This document shows positions 32,565 through 34,968 of a stretch of DNA of 34,968 bases, in pieces. The stretch is taken from NCBI GenBank assembly GCA_946481025.1, contig CAMLNA010000033.1:1-34968 (forward strand), given 5' to 3'. Under the pieces are notes generated by a model. The model had not been told where the DNA came from. It did not search any database and worked only from the letters and a program-made list of their open reading frames with translations. The stretch comes from an uncultured Rivibacter sp. (GTDB lineage: Bacteria > Pseudomonadota > Gammaproteobacteria > Burkholderiales > Burkholderiaceae). The stretch's first letter is position 1, and each line of letters starts with the position of its first letter. A program made the position numbers and the translations under genes.

Positions 32565-33317
32565 TCAGACGCATCGCCCGCCGTCCACTTCCATGGCCAC
32601 GCCGGTGATCATTGATGCCTCGTCGCTGCACAGGAAGCACGCCGCGTTGCCCAGGTCCTCCGGCGTCGAGAAGCGCCCGATCGGAATGGTGGCGAGGAAC
32701 TTCGCGCGCAGCTCGGGCGTGTCGCCACCCATGAAGGTGGCCAGCAGCGGCGTCTCACCGGCCACCGGGTTGAGCGCCACCACGCGGATGCCCAGCGGGG
32801 CCAGCTCCACCGCCATCGAGCGGGTGGCGGTGATGACCCAGCCCTTGCTCGCGTTGTACCAGGTGAGCCGCGGCCGCGGGCTGACGCCTGCGGTGGAGGC
32901 CATGTTGAGGATCACGCCGCGCCCCTGCTCCTTGAAGTGCGGCAGCACCGCGCGCGCAGCGAGGTAGATGGACTTCATGTTGACCGCGAACAGGCGGTCG
33001 AAGTCTTCCTCGGCCAGCGCCTCCATCGGCTGCGGCACGTGGCCGATGCCGGCGTTGTTGACCAGGATGTCCAGCCCGCCGAAGTGCTCCCAGGCGGCTT
33101 CGACCATCACCTTCGTGTCGGTGGCGCTGCTCACGTCCACCCGCAGTGCGCGCGCCGCGGTGCCCAGCGAGGCGGCGACGTCGAGCGCGGCTTCGAGGTT
33201 GCGGTCAGCGATGAGCACCTGCGCGCCTTCGGCCACGAACTTGCGCACGATGCCGGCGCCGAAACCCGACGCGCCGCCGGTCACGATCGCGATCCTGTCC
33301 TGCAGCCGTCCGCTCAT
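32565..33317 (-). CDS. Short-chain dehydrogenase/reductase (classical SDR)
   Basis: A 250-residue protein. The cofactor loop TGGASGFG is at 13-20, NNAG at 87-90, and the catalytic Asn113, Ser141, Tyr154 and Lys158 (YNASK) are all present. The C-terminal segment GVAMEVDGGRCV is usual for this fold. Asp38 after beta2 (IADRN) suggests NAD preference. It starts 12 bp after the aldehyde dehydrogenase stop with GAGGGG upstream, so the two form an operon that could oxidise an alcohol to an aldehyde and then an acid. The substrate is unknown. Confidence 0.93.
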   Translation of the reverse strand: MSGRLQDRIAIVTGGASGFGAGIVRKFVAEGAQVLIADRNLEAALDVAASLGTAARALRVDVSSATDTKVMVEAAWEHFGGLDILVNNAGIGHVPQPMEALAEEDFDRLFAVNMKSIYLAARAVLPHFKEQGRGVILNMASTAGVSPRPRLTWYNASKGWVITATRSMAVELAPLGIRVVALNPVAGETPLLATFMGGDTPELRAKFLATIPIGRFSTPEDLGNAACFLCSDEASMITGVAMEVDGGRCV

Positions 33318-33329
33318 GTCTGCCCCTCT

Positions 33330-34793
33330 TCAGCCATGGTGGATCGCCACCGTCTTCAAGCGCGAGAACCCGTACAGCGCCTCGAAGCCCTTCTCGCGGC
33401 CGTGCCCGGACAGCTTCACGCCGCCGAAGGGCAGCTCGATGCCGCCGCCGGCGCCGTAGTTGTTGACGAACACCTGCCCGCAGTTCAGGCCGCGGGCCAT
33501 GCGCCATTGCCGTGCGCCGTCGCGCGTCCACACGCCGGCCACCAGGCCGTAGGGCGTGCCGTTGGCGATGCGCAGCGCCTCGGCCTCGCCGTCGAAGGGA
33601 ATGAGCACCTGCACCGGGCCGAAGATCTCTTCCTGGGCGAGCGCATGTTCGGGCGGCACATGGTCGACGAGCGTGGGCCGCACGTAGAAGCCGTCGTCCG
33701 GCGCATCGGCCACGAGCTGGCCCTGCGCCGCGATCGGCAGGCCGCTGTCCACCGCCAGCTGCAGGTAGCGCTCGACCACCGTCTGCTGCCGCCTGGCGAT
33801 CACCGGGCCCAGGTCCAGGTCGGCCAGCGCCGGCCCCACCTTCAGCGAGCGGTAGCGCTCGGCCATCAGGTTGCGCACCGTGTCGTACACCGGCCGTTCC
33901 ACCAGCACGCGCGAGGCGGCCGAACAGGTCTGCCCGGCGTTCTGGATGCCGGCGTTCACGAGGTGGGGCAGGGCGGCTTCGAGGTCGGCATCGGCGAACA
34001 CGATCTGCGGGCTCTTGCCGCCCAGCTCCAGCGTCACCGGCACCGCGTGTTTCGCGGCCGCAGCCTGCACCATCGCGCCCGTGGCCACCGAGCCGGTGAA
34101 CGACAGGTGATCGACGCCGGGGTGTGCCGACAGCTCGGCGCCGGCTTCTTCGCCGAGCCCCGGCACCACGTTGAGGGCGCCGGCCGGCAGCTGCACCTCG
34201 GCGGCGATGCGGGCGAAGGCCAGCGCGGTGAGGCAGGCCTCCTCGGCAGGCTTGAGCACGCAGGCGTTGCCCATGGCCAGCGCGGCGCCGACGCTGCGGC
34301 CGATGATCTGCATCGGGTAGTTCCACGGCACGATGTGGCCGGTGACGCCGTGCGGCTCGCGCAGCGTGAGCGCGGTGTAGCCGTTGGCGAAGGGCAGCGT
34401 CTGCCCATGCACCTTGTCGGCGGCGCCGGCATAGAACTCGAGGTAGCGCGCCAGCGCCACCGCATCGGCCCGGCCCTGCCGCAGCGGCTTGCCCACGTCC
34501 AGCGCCTCGAGCCGGGCCAGCTCGTCGGCCTGCTCGAGCACACGCCGGCTCATGGCCGAAAGCAGCCGGCCGCGTTCGGCGGCACCGAGCCGGCCCCAGT
34601 CGCCTTCGAGTGCACCGCGTGCGGCGCTCACGGCAGCAACGACGTCGGCCGGCCCGCCGCGGGCGATGTCGGCCAGCACGCTGCCGTCCGACGGGTTCAC
34701 GAGTTCCAGCGTCTCGCGGCTGGTGCTTTCGCACCAAAGCCCGCCGATGTACATGCGGCGGGTCTCGAAGGGGATCAGGTCGGGTCGTCGCAC
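33330..34793 (-). CDS. Aldehyde dehydrogenase (NAD-dependent family)
   Basis: I choose the GTG at 34793 (GGAG 7 nt upstream; 487 residues); an ATG at 34754 is possible. Conserved sites are Asn158 in PWNYP, Lys181 in VLKPAEEA, Glu256 in LELGGKSP and the nucleophile Cys290 in NAGQTCSA, followed by EEIFGPV and GGVKLSG. The enzyme oxidises an aldehyde to the acid; the character is betaine-aldehyde/aromatic-aldehyde dehydrogenase-like, but the substrate is open. It is first in an operon with the SDR gene and diverges from an ABC permease gene. Confidence 0.93.
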   Translation of the reverse strand: MRRPDLIPFETRRMYIGGLWCESTSRETLELVNPSDGSVLADIARGGPADVVAAVSAARGALEGDWGRLGAAERGRLLSAMSRRVLEQADELARLEALDVGKPLRQGRADAVALARYLEFYAGAADKVHGQTLPFANGYTALTLREPHGVTGHIVPWNYPMQIIGRSVGAALAMGNACVLKPAEEACLTALAFARIAAEVQLPAGALNVVPGLGEEAGAELSAHPGVDHLSFTGSVATGAMVQAAAAKHAVPVTLELGGKSPQIVFADADLEAALPHLVNAGIQNAGQTCSAASRVLVERPVYDTVRNLMAERYRSLKVGPALADLDLGPVIARRQQTVVERYLQLAVDSGLPIAAQGQLVADAPDDGFYVRPTLVDHVPPEHALAQEEIFGPVQVLIPFDGEAEALRIANGTPYGLVAGVWTRDGARQWRMARGLNCGQVFVNNYGAGGGIELPFGGVKLSGHGREKGFEALYGFSRLKTVAIHHG

Positions 34794-34811
34794 TGCGGGG
34801 CTCCGGCTGGC

Positions 34812-34841
34812 TTGTCGGCAACGAGGCAAACAGGATACGCT
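34812..34841 (+). promoter_or_regulatory. Possible promoter for the ABC permease gene
   Basis: TTGTCG at 34812-34817 and TACGCT at 34836-34841, 18 bp apart, could be -35 and -10 boxes in the 86-bp divergent gap. The match is weak. Confidence 0.25.
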
Positions 34842-34879
34842 GCGGCGCCCCCGCCCGGGTGCCGCCACTTTCCCTCTTG

Positions 34880-34968
34880 ATGAGCTGGTTTCTGTTCAAG
34901 CGAGCGCTGACCCTTGCCGCCACCTTGCTGTGTGCGTCGGCGGTGATCTTCTTCGTGCTGGAGGTGCT
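34880..34968 (+). CDS. ABC transporter permease (DppB/OppB type), N-terminal fragment cut by window edge
   Basis: The first 29 codons read MSWFLFKRALTLAATLLCAS followed by AVIFFVLEV, the usual first membrane helix of DppB/OppB-type permeases for peptide- or polyamine-like solutes. No good ribosome-binding site is visible; an in-frame GTG at 34859 is an alternative. The rest lies beyond the right edge, so the assignment rests on this segment alone. Confidence 0.65.
   Translation, partial: MSWFLFKRALTLAATLLCASAVIFFVLEV

Overview
The window is about 35 kb of very GC-rich, densely packed bacterial DNA. Its gene content points to a betaproteobacterium of the order Burkholderiales: a DUF4148 protein, a Bug-type tricarboxylate receptor, many LysR regulators, and a pca/pob aromatic pathway. 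That placement rests on family content and base composition, not on a marker gene. No rRNA, tRNA, CRISPR array, insertion sequence or phage gene was seen.

Left end (1-3841): protocatechuate branch of the beta-ketoadipate pathway. pcaH, pcaG and the first 18 codons of pcaB run leftwards. An IclR-type regulator and pobA (4-hydroxybenzoate 3-monooxygenase) run rightwards from the same divergent control region, which carries two copies of a sequence resembling the PcaR box. PobA makes protocatechuate, PcaGH opens its ring, and PcaB continues the pathway.

Middle left (3849-11498): a DsbA-like thiol oxidoreductase and an NAD(P)-binding reductase opposite a LysR gene; a response regulator with a degenerate second receiver, followed by a 70-residue protein; a glutathione peroxidase and an aromatic/aspartate aminotransferase ending at a clear terminator; two small exported repeat proteins (DUF4148 and a WDST-repeat protein); and another LysR with a textbook operator.

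Centre (11509-24693): a LysR gene opposite a likely efflux operon made of an esterase-like protein that has lost its catalytic serine, a MexE-type adaptor, a MexF-type RND pump and an OprM/NodT-type outer-membrane channel. Next come a large lipoprotein with three four-cysteine repeats, a small lipoprotein, and a LuxR-type response regulator coupled to a hybrid histidine kinase.

Right (24909-34968): alanine dehydrogenase; a LysR-Bug receptor pair with overlapping start and stop; a lipoprotein alpha/beta hydrolase; two carboxymuconolactone decarboxylase/AhpD-like genes around an AraC regulator; an ECF41 sigma factor whose known promoter motif lies just upstream of the second of these; an SDR-aldehyde dehydrogenase pair; and the start of a probable DppB-type ABC permease.

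Two features cut across the window. A palindromic element of about 90-96 bp occurs three times between genes. Eight convergent gene pairs are separated by 30 bp or less, one of them with overlapping stop codons. The most distinctive observations are the ECF41 regulatory unit, the dispersed repeat family, the serine-less esterase in the efflux operon, and the small WDST-repeat protein.
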